Shown here: positions 16,635 to 25,752 of the stretch, in pieces
How positions within the stretch are numbered: the stretch's first letter is position 1
Layout: each line of letters opens with the position of its first letter
Assembly (NCBI RefSeq): GCF_003014735.1
Contig: NZ_PYAX01000021.1
Location: 1-64,000 of the forward strand
From: Saccharothrix carnea
Lineage (GTDB): Bacteria > Actinomycetota > Actinomycetes > Mycobacteriales > Pseudonocardiaceae
Length of the DNA stretch: 64,000 bases
Direction: 5' to 3'
Made by a program: the position numbers and the translations under genes
The notes under the pieces: model-generated
The model's input: the letters and a program-made list of their open reading frames with translations, nothing else
Told to the model about the DNA's origin: nothing
Database searches by the model: none

Positions 16635-17114
16635 TCAGGGGTCGATCGCGGTCACCCCGCGCTGCGGGTGTGCGCTGCCCTGCCCGTGTACGTGGAGCGT
16701 TCCGATGCCGACCAGGCCGAGCAGTTGGGTGTTCTGGGTGGCGGTCACGGTGACCGTGACGGTGTCGCCGGAGACGGTCACCGTGCCGGTGGCGCCCTCG
16801 GCGGCCAGGTGCGCTTGGGCGTTGGCGACCGCTTGGGCGGGCACGAGCTGCAGGCTGCCGTTGGCGCGGTAGGCGGACAGGTCGATGGCCTGGGCGCCGG
16901 CGCGGGCGGCGGCCTCGGCCTGGCCGTTGGCCCGTACTTTGGCGGCCAGCGCGAGGCCACCGTCGAGGGTCAGGCCGGCCAAGGCCAGGATGCCGACGGT
17001 CAGCGCCAGGACGAACGCGGTCACTCGGCCCTCGTCGGCGCGCCACCACCGCAGGCGCGTGCGCCGCCAAGTCGACCACCGGCTGCGCCGGACCTGACGG
17101 CCTCGCCGGGTCAT
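16635..17114 (-). CDS. TadG-like / Flp-associated membrane protein
   Basis: 159 aa from ATG 17114, which overlaps the stop of the TadE-like gene (ATGA). A basic N-terminus (~35 residues) is followed by [20 protein letters not shown], a class-III-like processing region and transmembrane helix, then a periplasmic part rich in Thr/Val strands ([20 protein letters not shown]). This matches the short actinobacterial TadG-like proteins that are processed as minor pseudopilins. A longer frame upstream overlaps the previous gene and was rejected. Confidence 0.72.
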   Translation of the reverse strand: MTRRGRQVRRSRWSTWRRTRLRWWRADEGRVTAFVLALTVGILALAGLTLDGGLALAAKVRANGQAEAAARAGAQAIDLSAYRANGSLQLVPAQAVANAQAHLAAEGATGTVTVSGDTVTVTVTATQNTQLLGLVGIGTLHVHGQGSAHPQRGVTAIDP

Positions 17115-17635
17115 GTCCGGCTCCCGGTGTTCAGGGTCGAGCGCCAGAGGTCCACGGGTTCGACCGAGGTGGCCGACAGGGTCTTGCCGCCGGGCACGCC
17201 GAGGATGAGCGCGTCGCCGAAGTCGACGGCGCAGGACACGGTCACGCTGACCGTGCCGCCAGGGCGCAGGCCGCCGATCGACGTGCTCACCGACAGGGAG
17301 GTGCACACCACGCCCGCTGAGGACAGTGCGCTCGCGGCGGTCGACTGGGCCGCTGCGGTCGCGGTTGTCGGGGTGCGTTCGATGCTGGCGGCGCGGGCCG
17401 CCTGGTGGGCGGCGTCGTCGATGCGGATCCGCGCGTCCACCCCTCGGTGGACGACCACGCCGACGAACACCAGCAGCATGATCAGGAACGGTGCGGCGAT
17501 AGTGACTTCGGCGGCCACCGAGCCGTCATCGGCACGCCACCAGGCCGCCCACCCCCACCGACCGGGACGCACGCGGCCGTGACGCCGTCCTGGAGGCGTG
17601 ACGGGCACATGGGGCGGCGGCGTCCGCGATGGCAT
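17111..17635 (-). CDS. TadE-family pseudopilin (second copy)
   Basis: 174 aa. Basic N-terminus, then [20 protein letters not shown]: a pseudopilin motif with Glu at +5 after Gly and one transmembrane helix, followed by an exported domain ([20 protein letters not shown]). TadE-like proteins are minor components of the Flp pilus. Two Cys (VVCTSL, VSCAV) could form a disulphide outside the membrane. It lies between the other TadE-like gene and the TadG-like gene. Confidence 0.78.
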   Translation of the reverse strand: MPSRTPPPHVPVTPPGRRHGRVRPGRWGWAAWWRADDGSVAAEVTIAAPFLIMLLVFVGVVVHRGVDARIRIDDAAHQAARAASIERTPTTATAAAQSTAASALSSAGVVCTSLSVSTSIGGLRPGGTVSVTVSCAVDFGDALILGVPGGKTLSATSVEPVDLWRSTLNTGSRT

Positions 17636-17641
17636 CGCGGG

Positions 17642-18091
17642 TCACCCGCCCGCCAGGTCGGGGACGAAGCGTTCAACGGGCCCGACGGCCTCGGCGTGCA
17701 CCGGCAGGCTCAGAAACGGCACGACCGAGGTCGCGGTCCCGCTGACCCGCACCGACGCCGAGGCCGCTGTCCGGTCGGAGGTGACGGCGGGGCCGGTGAG
17801 CGGGCCGCGCGCGAGCTGGTCGAGCAGTTGCCGCGCGCCGGCTATGCCGGCCGCGGCGGTCCCGTTCTGGGACCGTGCCACCGCGAGCCCCTGCGAGGCG
17901 GCGGCCTGGGCGATGTGGGTGGCGTGTGACCAGAGCGCGAATTGCACGATGGCCAGCAGCATCAGCAACAGCAGGGGCGTCGCAATGACCAGTTCCGCGC
18001 TGACCGAGCCACGGTCGCCGCGCAGCGCTCGGCGGACTCGAGACCATCCGGCGCAGGTCACCGGTGACTGCTTGCAGTGCTTGTCGCTCAT
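17642..18091 (-). CDS. TadE-family pseudopilin (first copy)
   Basis: 149 aa from ATG 18091 (MSDKHCKQ), 5 bp after the pilin-like gene. DRGSVSAELVIATPLLLLML carries the Gly/Glu(+5) processing motif and transmembrane helix; the exported part begins FALWSHATHIAQAAASQGLA. The longer frame upstream overlaps the small pilin gene and has no coding character. It is expected to be cleaved by the prepilin peptidase encoded at 24850-25545. Confidence 0.8.
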   Translation of the reverse strand: MSDKHCKQSPVTCAGWSRVRRALRGDRGSVSAELVIATPLLLLMLLAIVQFALWSHATHIAQAAASQGLAVARSQNGTAAAGIAGARQLLDQLARGPLTGPAVTSDRTAASASVRVSGTATSVVPFLSLPVHAEAVGPVERFVPDLAGG

Positions 18092-18096
18092 GGGGA

Positions 18097-18288
18097 TCAC
18101 ATGGTGATGCCGTTGGCTTTTTCGGTGACCTTCGCGATGACGATCGCGATCACCGCGAGCGCGGCCACGACGAGCAGCGCGGTCACCAGGACGGTTTCGG
18201 TCGAGTACCCGGCCTCCGGCTGGCGGCGCAACTCCTCCCAGCGTGCTTGCACCACTGTCCACAATGCCTCCACTTGTGTGCGCATCAT
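18097..18288 (-). CDS. Flp-type small pilin / DUF4244-like protein
   Basis: 63 aa with tandem ATG codons (18288 and 18285), AGAGAGG upstream. A hydrophilic 29-residue leader ends EAG, followed by YSTETVLVTALLVVAALAV and a short tail. Cleavage after Ala would put Glu at +5, as in type IV-like pilins. Size and position (between TadC and TadE) fit the major Flp pilin of actinobacterial Tad loci. Confidence 0.7.
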   Translation of the reverse strand: MMRTQVEALWTVVQARWEELRRQPEAGYSTETVLVTALLVVAALAVIAIVIAKVTEKANGITM

Positions 18289-18347
18289 GTTGTCCTCTCT
18301 TGTCGTTCACGTTCGGTCGTTGTCCGCGCGAGATGTCACAGTTCATG

Positions 18348-19250
18348 TCAGAGTCCATTGAGGACCTGTGTGAGCGCGGGGTAGGCGATGAAGGCCAGGA
18401 ACCCGAGGAACAGAGCCATCACCGGCAGGCTCATGCGTTCGGTGGCTGCTTGGGCGTCGCCTTCGGCTTCGGTGATCTGGTGGGTGCGCAGCGCTCCGGC
18501 TTTGGCGGCCAGCGAGGTGCGGACCTTGGCGCCCTCGGTGCCGGCCAGGCTGACCGAGGCGGCCAGCTCGGCGAGCTCGGTGACGTCCAGTTCCTCGCCG
18601 AGCCGGCGCAGCGTCGCCCACGGGGTCGTGCGGGTGAGGCGGGCGGTGTCCAGGGCGCGGCGGATCTGCTCGAACGCCCACCCTCGTCCGATGGTGACAG
18701 AGTCGCCCAGCGCGCTGTCGACCCCCGCTCCCCCTGCCAGGGTGATCCACACCAGGTCCAGGTAGGCCGAGAGCGCGTGGCGGAACCCGGTGCGCAGCTT
18801 CGCGGCCTCTGAGCGGGCGTGCAGGTCCGGCAGGACGAACCCGACGGCCGCCAGGACGAGTCCGGCGATGATCGGAAACTCGAAGCCGGGTCCGAGCCCG
18901 GCCACGGTGAGGACCACGGTCAGCAGGATGGGCAACAGCAGCCCGGCGACGGTGAGGGTGGCTTTCTCCGCCAGGTGGGTCGAGGTCGAGCGACCGATGA
19001 CCGCCAGGTCCTTGGCCAGGTGCGGACAGGGAAGCCCGAGCGCGCGCAGAGGCGCGACGGCGGGTCGGCCGAGCCGGGCAGCCCAGCCGGTGTCGTCAGT
19101 GGCGAGGATGGGCGCCGGAGCGGGTGGGGCGGTGGCATAAGCCAGGATCGCACCAAGGGCCGGCCGTGGCGGGAACAGGTAGACCGCCAACGCCCACAGG
19201 CCGGTCCCGGATCCGACGCCCAGGGCGATGTAGGTGATCACGGTGTTCAC
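18348..19250 (-). CDS. tadC: TadC-like type II secretion F-domain protein
   Basis: 300 aa from GTG 19250, overlapping the stop of tadB (GTGA). Membrane helices lie near the N-terminus, in the middle (LLLPILLTVVLTVAGLG, IIAGLVLAAVGFVLPDL) and at the C-terminus (VMALFLGFLAFIAYPAL). The cytoplasmic T2SF domain includes LSAYLDLVWITLAGGAGVDS. Together with TadB it forms the inner-membrane platform of the pilus machine. An upstream extension overlaps tadB and was not used. Confidence 0.85.
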   Translation of the reverse strand: MNTVITYIALGVGSGTGLWALAVYLFPPRPALGAILAYATAPPAPAPILATDDTGWAARLGRPAVAPLRALGLPCPHLAKDLAVIGRSTSTHLAEKATLTVAGLLLPILLTVVLTVAGLGPGFEFPIIAGLVLAAVGFVLPDLHARSEAAKLRTGFRHALSAYLDLVWITLAGGAGVDSALGDSVTIGRGWAFEQIRRALDTARLTRTTPWATLRRLGEELDVTELAELAASVSLAGTEGAKVRTSLAAKAGALRTHQITEAEGDAQAATERMSLPVMALFLGFLAFIAYPALTQVLNGL

Positions 19251-20164
19251 TCCTGCCTCGCGGTGACGAGGACCGGTGCCGGGCTGGTTGCCGGATCCTG
19301 GTCGGCAGCGGTGGAGAGAAAGCGGCCGGGCTGGGCGACGCGGGCGATGCGGTTCAGCCACACGAACCCGGCGGCGAACAGCGCTCCGATGCCCAGGAGC
19401 ACGATCTGCCCGGCGGCGCTGTCGTAGGCGCCCATGTAGTTGCGGTTGAGCAGCACCACGGCGACGGCGAAGGCCAGGGTGGTGCCGACGATGACGCGCA
19501 CCGAGGTGCGGGTGCGGGCGCGGCCGGCCTCGACGCGCATCCGCATCGAGGCTTGGCCGCGGGCGGCGTCGGCCAGCGACCCGAGCAGTTCGGCGAGTTG
19601 GCGGGTCTGTTGTTCGGCGGCCAGCAGCAGGGCGGCGATGACCAGGTCGCCGACCGGATCGTCCAGGCGCTCGCCAAGACGGCGCAGCGCGGGCGCGAGC
19701 CGGTCGCCGTTCTCGATCCCGGCGGCGAGCTCGCCGACTTCGCCGCGGATGGCCGTCGGTGCCAGTGGCGCTGTGGCGAGGATGGCCTGCTCGAGCCCGG
19801 CGGCGGCCGACAGGGTGTCGCGGAGCATCTCGGTCCAGGTGGCGATGGCCTCGATCCGCGCGACTCGGCGGGTGTGCTCGGGGTCGCGGCCCAGCACCCG
19901 CGGGAGCGCCCAGGCGGCGAGGCCGGCCAGGACGGCGCCGACGACCCAGCCGGTGAGCAGACCGGTCACCACCCCGGCGGTCACGGCGAGCGCGATCCGC
20001 AGGCCGCGGTGCTGGTCAACGGTCCCGGCCGCGCGGGTTCGGGTGCGGCGTTGACGCCGTGGGTCGGGTCCGCGCCAGCCGAGGACCACCAGCAGCAGGC
20101 CGAGCCCGGTGCCGACGCCGAGCAGCGCCGCGGCGGCCGTGGTGGGGCTGAGGGTGATGTTCAC
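19247..20164 (-). CDS. tadB: TadB-like type II secretion F-domain protein
   Basis: 305 aa from GTG 20164, overlapping the stop of tadA (GTGA); an ATG three codons upstream is the alternative. N-terminal helices (AAAALLGVGTGLGLLLVVLG and VTAGVVTGLLTGWVVGAVLA), the T2SF domain (WTEMLRDTLSAAAGLEQAIL, RLGERLDDPVGDLVIAALLL) and two C-terminal helices are visible. It is the second platform protein of the Tad apparatus. Confidence 0.85.
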   Translation of the reverse strand: MNITLSPTTAAAALLGVGTGLGLLLVVLGWRGPDPRRQRRTRTRAAGTVDQHRGLRIALAVTAGVVTGLLTGWVVGAVLAGLAAWALPRVLGRDPEHTRRVARIEAIATWTEMLRDTLSAAAGLEQAILATAPLAPTAIRGEVGELAAGIENGDRLAPALRRLGERLDDPVGDLVIAALLLAAEQQTRQLAELLGSLADAARGQASMRMRVEAGRARTRTSVRVIVGTTLAFAVAVVLLNRNYMGAYDSAAGQIVLLGIGALFAAGFVWLNRIARVAQPGRFLSTAADQDPATSPAPVLVTARQE

Positions 20165-21642
20165 GGTGCCCACCAGCCCTCGGGGTTCTCCAGGACGCCG
20201 GGGTCGAAGCCGACGTCGACCAGGTCGTCGAGGGTGTCGCTGCGCAGCGCTCCGGCCACGGGGCGGGCGCGGCGGTCGGGGCCGGGGCGGTAGACCTCGT
20301 TGGAGATGACCTGCGGGCCGTCGGCGCCGACGACCTCGCGGATCGAGGACACGACACGGGTGCGTCGGTCCTGGGCGCGGGCCAGGTGCACCACGAAGTG
20401 CACAGCCGAGGCGACCAGCAGGTTGGTGGCTTCCAGCGGTAGCCGCTCAACGCCCTGGGCTGCGTAGGAGGCCAGGCGGGTGAACGCGATCCGGGAACTG
20501 GATGCGTGCAGGGTGGCCATCGAGCCGTCGTTGCCCTGAGACATCGCGTTGCACATCGGGATGACCTCGGGCCCGCGGATCTCACCGACGATCACCCGAT
20601 CCGGCGACATGCGCAGACCCCACCGCACCAGTTCGGCCTGGCTGATCGCGCCCTCGCCCTCGACGTTGGCTTCACGGGCCTGGAAGGCGGTCACGTCGGC
20701 ATGGACGTCCGGGTCGTGATCCAGGCCCAGTTCGAAGGCGTCCTCGATGGTGACGATGCGCTCCAGCGGATCCATCTCGCCGGCCAACGCGCGCAGCAGG
20801 GTGGTCTTGCCCGCACCGGTACCGCCAGTGATCAAGACGTTCCTGCGGGCCTTGACCAGCGCGCGCAGGAACGCCTCCAAGCCGGGGTCCAGGGTGCCCC
20901 GGCGTCGGAGTTCGGGCAGGGTGACGGTGAGGTAGCCGTGACGGCGGATCGACAGCGCCGTCACCCCGCCCGCGGTCAGACCCATCACCGCGAACAACCG
21001 CTCCCCGCCGGGGAGCTGGAGATTGACCGCCGGAGAGCCCTGGTCAAACCGCCGCTCCTGGCTGCTCGCGCGGGCGGCGAGCAGCCGCACCAGGTCGGTC
21101 AGCTCTTCGTTCGATCCCGCGATGGGGGCGACCTGGGCGCGGCGGCCGTCGTTGTACTGGACGAAGACCCGGTCGAAACGGTTGGCGTTGATAGTCTCCA
21201 CGGTCGGGTCGTCCAGCAGCGGCTGCAGCCCTGCCATGCCGAACAGCTCGTTGACGACCTCCCCGACGACCCGCTGCTCGACCTCGCGCGGCAGCAGCTG
21301 CCGGCCCGCCGCCAGCTCGTTCTCGGTGTGCACCCGCAGCGCCTCGTCAAGGAGGCCCCGCGCCAGCTCGCGACGCGCCTCGCGAGTCGCGGTCGTCCCG
21401 GTGCGATCCTGCTGATCGGCAACCCGCTGCGGAAGCTCGGCGTTCAACCGCTCCCGCAGGTGCTGCCGCAGCCGCGTCGTGGCGGCCGACAGGTCAGCCG
21501 TGTCCTCGTCGGTGCCCCACCCCGGCGGCGGCACATTAGTGTCCGCGCCCAGTGCGCCGCTACCGAGCGGGGCCGGGCCGGGCGGTTGTGGATGGGGGCG
21601 CAGAGGCACCGGCGCCGGGTACTGGTTGGTCGGGTACGTCAC
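20161..21642 (-). CDS. tadA: TadA/CpaF-family secretion ATPase
   Basis: 493 aa. A Pro-rich N-terminus (~45 residues) precedes the conserved region (VNELFGMAGLQPLLDDPTVE, QRRFDQ-like ERRFDQGSPAVNLQLPGG). Walker A is TGGTGAGKTT (272-281), the Asp box is RIVTIEDAFELGL, Walker B/His box RVIVGEIRGPEV with MSQGNDGSMATLHA. These are the marks of the hexameric ATPase that powers Flp pilus assembly. The stop is shared with the tadB start, and its own ATG overlaps the TadZ-like gene. Confidence 0.92.
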   Translation of the reverse strand: MTYPTNQYPAPVPLRPHPQPPGPAPLGSGALGADTNVPPPGWGTDEDTADLSAATTRLRQHLRERLNAELPQRVADQQDRTGTTATREARRELARGLLDEALRVHTENELAAGRQLLPREVEQRVVGEVVNELFGMAGLQPLLDDPTVETINANRFDRVFVQYNDGRRAQVAPIAGSNEELTDLVRLLAARASSQERRFDQGSPAVNLQLPGGERLFAVMGLTAGGVTALSIRRHGYLTVTLPELRRRGTLDPGLEAFLRALVKARRNVLITGGTGAGKTTLLRALAGEMDPLERIVTIEDAFELGLDHDPDVHADVTAFQAREANVEGEGAISQAELVRWGLRMSPDRVIVGEIRGPEVIPMCNAMSQGNDGSMATLHASSSRIAFTRLASYAAQGVERLPLEATNLLVASAVHFVVHLARAQDRRTRVVSSIREVVGADGPQVISNEVYRPGPDRRARPVAGALRSDTLDDLVDVGFDPGVLENPEGWWAP

Positions 21643-22541
21643 GACGCCTGCCCTCCCTGCTGGTCGCGGTGGCCGGTTGCGGGGTTCGGTGCGACGCGCA
21701 CACCGTTGGAGGAGACCGCGCCGGGTGGCACGCCCGGAGCCGAGCGCAGGACCGGGACCTGCGTCACCGGCTCAGCCAGCCGGGGCTGAGTTCGGCCGGC
21801 CGGTGTGCGCTCGCGGGTGGCCAGTTCGGTGGCGACCCCGTGGGCGAAGCGGCCGAGCGCCGAATGCACGGGGCCACTGCGACCCCAGCGCAGCTTGCTC
21901 GGCCGCCCGCACAGCACGGCCGCGCCGTTCCGATCGTCGGGCACGCGCCCCAGCGGCGGGACGCCGAGTTCGCGGGCGACCTCGGCGGTGGAGTAGCCCT
22001 CGCCCACCAACAGCAGCACCGGGTTCGGGCTCCAACGGCCGACCGCAGGCAGCCGGCGCGGCAGGTGCGCGAGGTCGTCGGCGTGCGCCCGCGACAACAA
22101 CACGACCGCGTCGGAAGCACGCACGATCGGCAGAACGGGCGAGCCGGAGTCCACACGCCCGCAGTCGACGATGACCACCGTGCCCGGCTGGTTGGCCGCC
22201 GCCCGCAGAACACCGAGCCCACTGGTCGGATCGGGAGCCAAGGCCGTCAGCGCCGCGCGGGCCTGGTCGGCATCGGGCGGGGCGGAGATCACCGGCAGAC
22301 CGCCGGGAAGCTGCTGGGTGTGCAGCCACACCAAGTCGGCGTCGCCGCTACGGCGCGCCGCAGCGGCGAGGCTCACCAGGCCTGGTGTCGAGGACAGCGA
22401 GAACCGCAGGCCGAGATCGCCACCGGAAGGATCGGCCTCGACCACTAGTGCGCGTGCCGGAGCGGGCCAGCGGGCGGCCAAGGCCACGGCCAGCGTGGTG
22501 GCGCCCGGCGAGCCTTTCAGCGACAGGACCGAGATCAACAT
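21639..22541 (-). CDS. TadZ/CpaE-like ParA-family ATPase
   Basis: 300 aa from ATG 22541, overlapping the SAF gene stop (ATGA). It begins ISVLSLKGSPGATTLAVALA, a ParA-type nucleotide site in which the canonical GKT is degenerate (KGSPGATT), as in many TadZ proteins. VVEADPSGGDLGLRF and GTVVIVDCGRVDSG give the other ParA motifs. TadZ localises the pilus machine at the membrane. The Pro/Arg-rich tail (last ~60 residues) is unassigned. Confidence 0.8.
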   Translation of the reverse strand: MLISVLSLKGSPGATTLAVALAARWPAPARALVVEADPSGGDLGLRFSLSSTPGLVSLAAAARRSGDADLVWLHTQQLPGGLPVISAPPDADQARAALTALAPDPTSGLGVLRAAANQPGTVVIVDCGRVDSGSPVLPIVRASDAVVLLSRAHADDLAHLPRRLPAVGRWSPNPVLLLVGEGYSTAEVARELGVPPLGRVPDDRNGAAVLCGRPSKLRWGRSGPVHSALGRFAHGVATELATRERTPAGRTQPRLAEPVTQVPVLRSAPGVPPGAVSSNGVRVAPNPATGHRDQQGGQAS

Positions 22542-23251
22542 CAGCGACCTCCAGCTGGGAGCATCACGATCGACAACTGACCGGCTGGTACGGCGGCGAT
22601 CTGGCGGGCGGCGGCCTCGGACAGTTGCACCGAGACCACGGTGTTCTGGTCGTTCGCCGGAGTAGTCACGCTGGTCACCACCGCAGGCCAGACCGTGCCG
22701 CCATCGGAGGGCGGACTGGCCGCGGTTCCGGCCTGGCCTGGCACGAACACCACCGACACCCGCGCTCCCGGTCCGACTTCCGCGGGGAACTGGCCGGGTT
22801 TGAGCGCGAGGGCGGCGATGGCCTGCCCGTCCGAGGGAAGCGCGGCGCCGCCGACGGCGTCCGGGGTGAGCAGCGCCCCGGCCGACAAACTGGTGGCCAT
22901 CGGCCGGCCGACCACGGCGGCGGCCTGGTCCGCGCCGACGACCGCGACGCCGGGGTCGACCGCGACATTGACCTGCCGCAGGTCCTGCGTGGTCAGCACG
23001 TGCCCCACCTGCACGCCGCGGGCCAACGCGAGCACGGCCTGCCGATCTCCCGAGTTCAGCGAGATCAGCACGAAGCCGCCCACGCACGCCAGTACGAGCA
23101 GCACGCCGAGCAACAGGTACGGCACGCTGCGGTGGCGCCCTGTGGTGCGCAACCGCGAGGAGGGACGCTTCTTGGTGTCGTTGATCCAGGGGCCGTTGGC
23201 CGTGCTCGTGGCCCGGTCGGTGTCGGGCCGGATCGTGGTGTCGGTGTTCAC
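22541..23251 (-). CDS. SAF-domain protein (CpaB/RcpC-like)
   Basis: 236 aa. GTG 23251 is chosen because GGAGG lies 7 bases upstream (GGAGGTACCGGC-GTG); an ATG seven codons earlier lacks a ribosome site. One transmembrane helix (YLLLGVLLVLACVGGFVLIS, ~60-80) is followed by a SAF domain (QVGHVLTTQDLRQVNVAVDP, VGRPMATSLSAGALLT). CpaB-like SAF proteins stabilise the secretin or pilus base; diderm secretin is absent here, so it probably acts at the outer face of the cytoplasmic membrane. Confidence 0.8.
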   Translation of the reverse strand: MNTDTTIRPDTDRATSTANGPWINDTKKRPSSRLRTTGRHRSVPYLLLGVLLVLACVGGFVLISLNSGDRQAVLALARGVQVGHVLTTQDLRQVNVAVDPGVAVVGADQAAAVVGRPMATSLSAGALLTPDAVGGAALPSDGQAIAALALKPGQFPAEVGPGARVSVVFVPGQAGTAASPPSDGGTVWPAVVTSVTTPANDQNTVVSVQLSEAAARQIAAVPAGQLSIVMLPAGGR

Positions 23252-23376
23252 GCCGGTACCTCCAAAAGGCATGCGGGTAGTGCGCCGCGTCGCCAGAGGA
23301 TGGTCAGCGAGCGGAACAGGTGGTCATCGCTTTGTGGGCTGGGAAGTGGTGCCCCGCGGGGAGGCAGTGGCGCTGG

Positions 23377-24225
23377 TCAGCCGCCGCCGTTGTTGAGCGC
23401 CTGCGACTCCGCCACGCGGAAGGTCGCGTTGCCCGTCGTGGTCATGTCTGGGAACGTGCCACCCTGACCCGCACCGGACCAGGTCACCGTCCAGTTCACG
23501 ATCGCCGTCACCGCGTACGCCAGCCCCGGCTGGCTCGCCGAAGAGCGGCGGTAGACATGGCCGCAGTCGGGCGAGGGCGCCTTCGGATCGATGCCCGCCG
23601 CGTACGGCGTTCCCCCATCGGCGCAGGTCACCGTCGAGCCGTCACCCATCGACCAGGTCACCGAGGATGGAGTCGCGACCGCGGTCACCGACACACCCGG
23701 AACCGACGCGTTCGCCGACACCTCCTGCCACCCACCGCTCAACCACAACCACGTCGGCAGGTTCACCAACTGCACCTCAGCGGGGTTGGCCGCGATCACG
23801 ACCGAAGGCAGCCGCAAGCGGTTACGCGCGATGGCGGCCACCTGCTCCGGCGACAGCGCCGGTTGCGCACCGCCGCCAGTAGGCACCCACACAGGCCCGT
23901 GGGACAGCGGATCCTTGCCATCCGGCGAACACAACACCATGAACCAACCGCCCGGCTCCTCCGGCTGACCCTCCGGTGCGTGGTAGTCGACCGGCTTGTA
24001 GTTGCAGTCCGCATAGGGATCGTCGCCGTTGTCATGTCCAGAGGGTGGTTCTTTGCCTCCGGGGCGTCCGACCACCGGCCCGGGCCAGTTACCGATTCCA
24101 GCACCGAGGTCACAGATCGGCGATGGATCTTGGGTGCAGTTCACATCGCCCCATGGGTCCTGGGCCCTGGCAGGCGCAGCTGTCATCGAGAGGATGAGCA
24201 CTCCGATGATCGCAAAATTCAGCAT
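23377..24225 (-). CDS. Secreted PKD-like protein of the Tad locus
   Basis: 282 aa. Clear Sec signal peptide (MLNFAIIGVLILSMTAAPAR, AQ cleavage near residue 22). The mature part is Gly/Pro/Asp-rich with cysteines (NCTQDPSPICDLG, DCNYKPVDYH) and a C-terminal PKD-like beta region (SSVTWSMGDGSTVTCADGGT, CGHVYRRSS, ATFRVAES). Such proteins are common beside actinobacterial Tad genes and are probably surface components. Its start overlaps the lipoprotein gene by 7 bp. Confidence 0.75.
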   Translation of the reverse strand: MLNFAIIGVLILSMTAAPARAQDPWGDVNCTQDPSPICDLGAGIGNWPGPVVGRPGGKEPPSGHDNGDDPYADCNYKPVDYHAPEGQPEEPGGWFMVLCSPDGKDPLSHGPVWVPTGGGAQPALSPEQVAAIARNRLRLPSVVIAANPAEVQLVNLPTWLWLSGGWQEVSANASVPGVSVTAVATPSSVTWSMGDGSTVTCADGGTPYAAGIDPKAPSPDCGHVYRRSSASQPGLAYAVTAIVNWTVTWSGAGQGGTFPDMTTTGNATFRVAESQALNNGGG

Positions 24226-24788
24226 GTTCCCACCTCGTGTACGCCGAAGTCGCTGACCTTCCAGGATCCGTCGACCTGCTTCTCCACCACCGCGTTGATG
24301 TGCCGCTTGCCCCCAGGCTCACCGTCAGCAAGGGCACCGTTGTCGGCGTAGTGCTTGGTCCATGTCGTCGAGTCGCCGCAGTCGGAGACGATCACCTTGA
24401 TGGGCAAACCAAGAGGCTCCACTGAGGACACCGTCGGATTCAGAACGGGTTGCCCGCGCGTCACGATCCCCAACTCGCGGTAGCCGAACAGTCCTCGGGT
24501 CAAGGTCGACAAGGCGCCGCCGGTGGCGTAGCGGGCCAGTTCCGGCGACTGCCAGTCGGCGGTGGTACCGGCTGTGGCATAAGCAGTCCACATCTGCCGA
24601 TAGGTCTGCACTCCTTGTGCCCGTGCCTCATCGACCGGACTGGTTACCGCTGTGGAAGTTCCAGGGAGAGGGCCGTCCACGTCGGCTGGCGTGCCCGACT
24701 GGTCTGGCGACATGGAGGTTGATGCACTGCACGCGGCCAGAGAGAGGAAGACGGCCAGAGCGGTAACTGTGCTATGGAAGATCTTCAT
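24219..24788 (-). CDS. Lipoprotein of the Tad locus
   Basis: 189 aa from ATG 24788 (MKIFHSTVTALAVFLSLAAC); lipobox LAAC with the lipid-anchored Cys at residue 20. A Ser/Thr/Pro linker follows, then a compact domain (VQTYRQMWTAYATAG, GLPIKVIVSDCGDSTTWTKH, DGSWKVSDFGVHEVGTC) that looks like an NTF2/SnoaL-type fold with two paired cysteines. Likely a membrane-tethered extracellular component. Confidence 0.75.
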   Translation of the reverse strand: MKIFHSTVTALAVFLSLAACSASTSMSPDQSGTPADVDGPLPGTSTAVTSPVDEARAQGVQTYRQMWTAYATAGTTADWQSPELARYATGGALSTLTRGLFGYRELGIVTRGQPVLNPTVSSVEPLGLPIKVIVSDCGDSTTWTKHYADNGALADGEPGGKRHINAVVEKQVDGSWKVSDFGVHEVGTC

Positions 24789-24849
24789 GTCATCCTTCAG
24801 GTCTCGATCGTGGTGACGGGAGAAGGCGCGTCGACGACCTTCCAAATGA

Positions 24850-25545
24850 TCACGGTGCGACGAGAGCGAGCAGGGCTCCGCCGACGATGGCCGGGCCGAA
24901 GGCGAGGCGGTCCGTCCGCGAGATTCGTCGGGTGATCAGCAGTGTCGTGCCTGCAGTGGCGCCCAGGAGCAGCGCGAGCACAACGCCGCGCAACAGGTCG
25001 AGCCAACCGACCCACCCAAGGTAAAGGGCGACCGCTCCCAGGAGCTTGACGTCGCCCGCCCCGAGAGCAGCAGGAATGATCATCGCCACTGTCAACGACG
25101 CAGCGGACGTGATCCCGGCGGCTAGGAGCGCTCGCGTCAGGGCGTTCAGGTCATCGTGGGAAGCCGCGACATATCCCAAGATCGCCACTCCGCCCGCGAA
25201 CAGGGCTCGGACGAGTGGGGCGGGCAGGCGGTGGCATACCCAGTCGATCATCATCAGCGGAACGCCGATCGCTGCCAGCCACAGGACGGCGAACTGGTGG
25301 GGCACACCGTCGAACCGCTGGTGAAGCATTCCCAGTCCAACTCCGACGACCGAGCCCACCATGTACCCGTCGCGCGCCCCGAGCGCGTTCAACGAAAGCC
25401 AGGACCACAGTCCAGTACCTGGACGCGGAGCCTGTATCCGTCCGCCGATCACCTGATGCCCGTCGGTGTCAGCTGAAGCTCGGGCCACGACGCCGAGCGT
25501 CACCGAGCCGCATGCTGTGCCGATCAATGCGACTTCAACCCACAT
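24850..25545 (-). CDS. A24-family prepilin peptidase
   Basis: 231 aa from ATG 25545, first gene of the Tad locus. It is polytopic, with the two aspartate motifs of aspartic prepilin peptidases: MMIDWVCHRLPAPL (first Asp) and ALGAGDVKLLGAV (GxGDxKL second Asp). There is no N-terminal methylase domain, as is usual for the short TadV type. It should process the pilin and the TadE/TadG-like proteins. The frame extends upstream to 25887 but overlaps the divergent regulator, so the later ATG is preferred. Confidence 0.85.
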   Translation of the reverse strand: MWVEVALIGTACGSVTLGVVARASADTDGHQVIGGRIQAPRPGTGLWSWLSLNALGARDGYMVGSVVGVGLGMLHQRFDGVPHQFAVLWLAAIGVPLMMIDWVCHRLPAPLVRALFAGGVAILGYVAASHDDLNALTRALLAAGITSAASLTVAMIIPAALGAGDVKLLGAVALYLGWVGWLDLLRGVVLALLLGATAGTTLLITRRISRTDRLAFGPAIVGGALLALVAP

Positions 25546-25752
25546 GTCACAACCCCCACGAGGTGAAGCGAAGATGACTTCACGTATCCGACAACCGCAC
25601 CGTTCACTCGATCGGGGTTTCATCGGATCGGTAGGACCAACGGTCTGCATCTGATCCCCATATCCTCGACTCCTGCCGGTCTCCATCGGGGCCGGCCGGG
25701 ACCAACGGTGGCAAGGTCGCCCGGGAGGTGACAAGGGGAGCGGTGTATTCAC

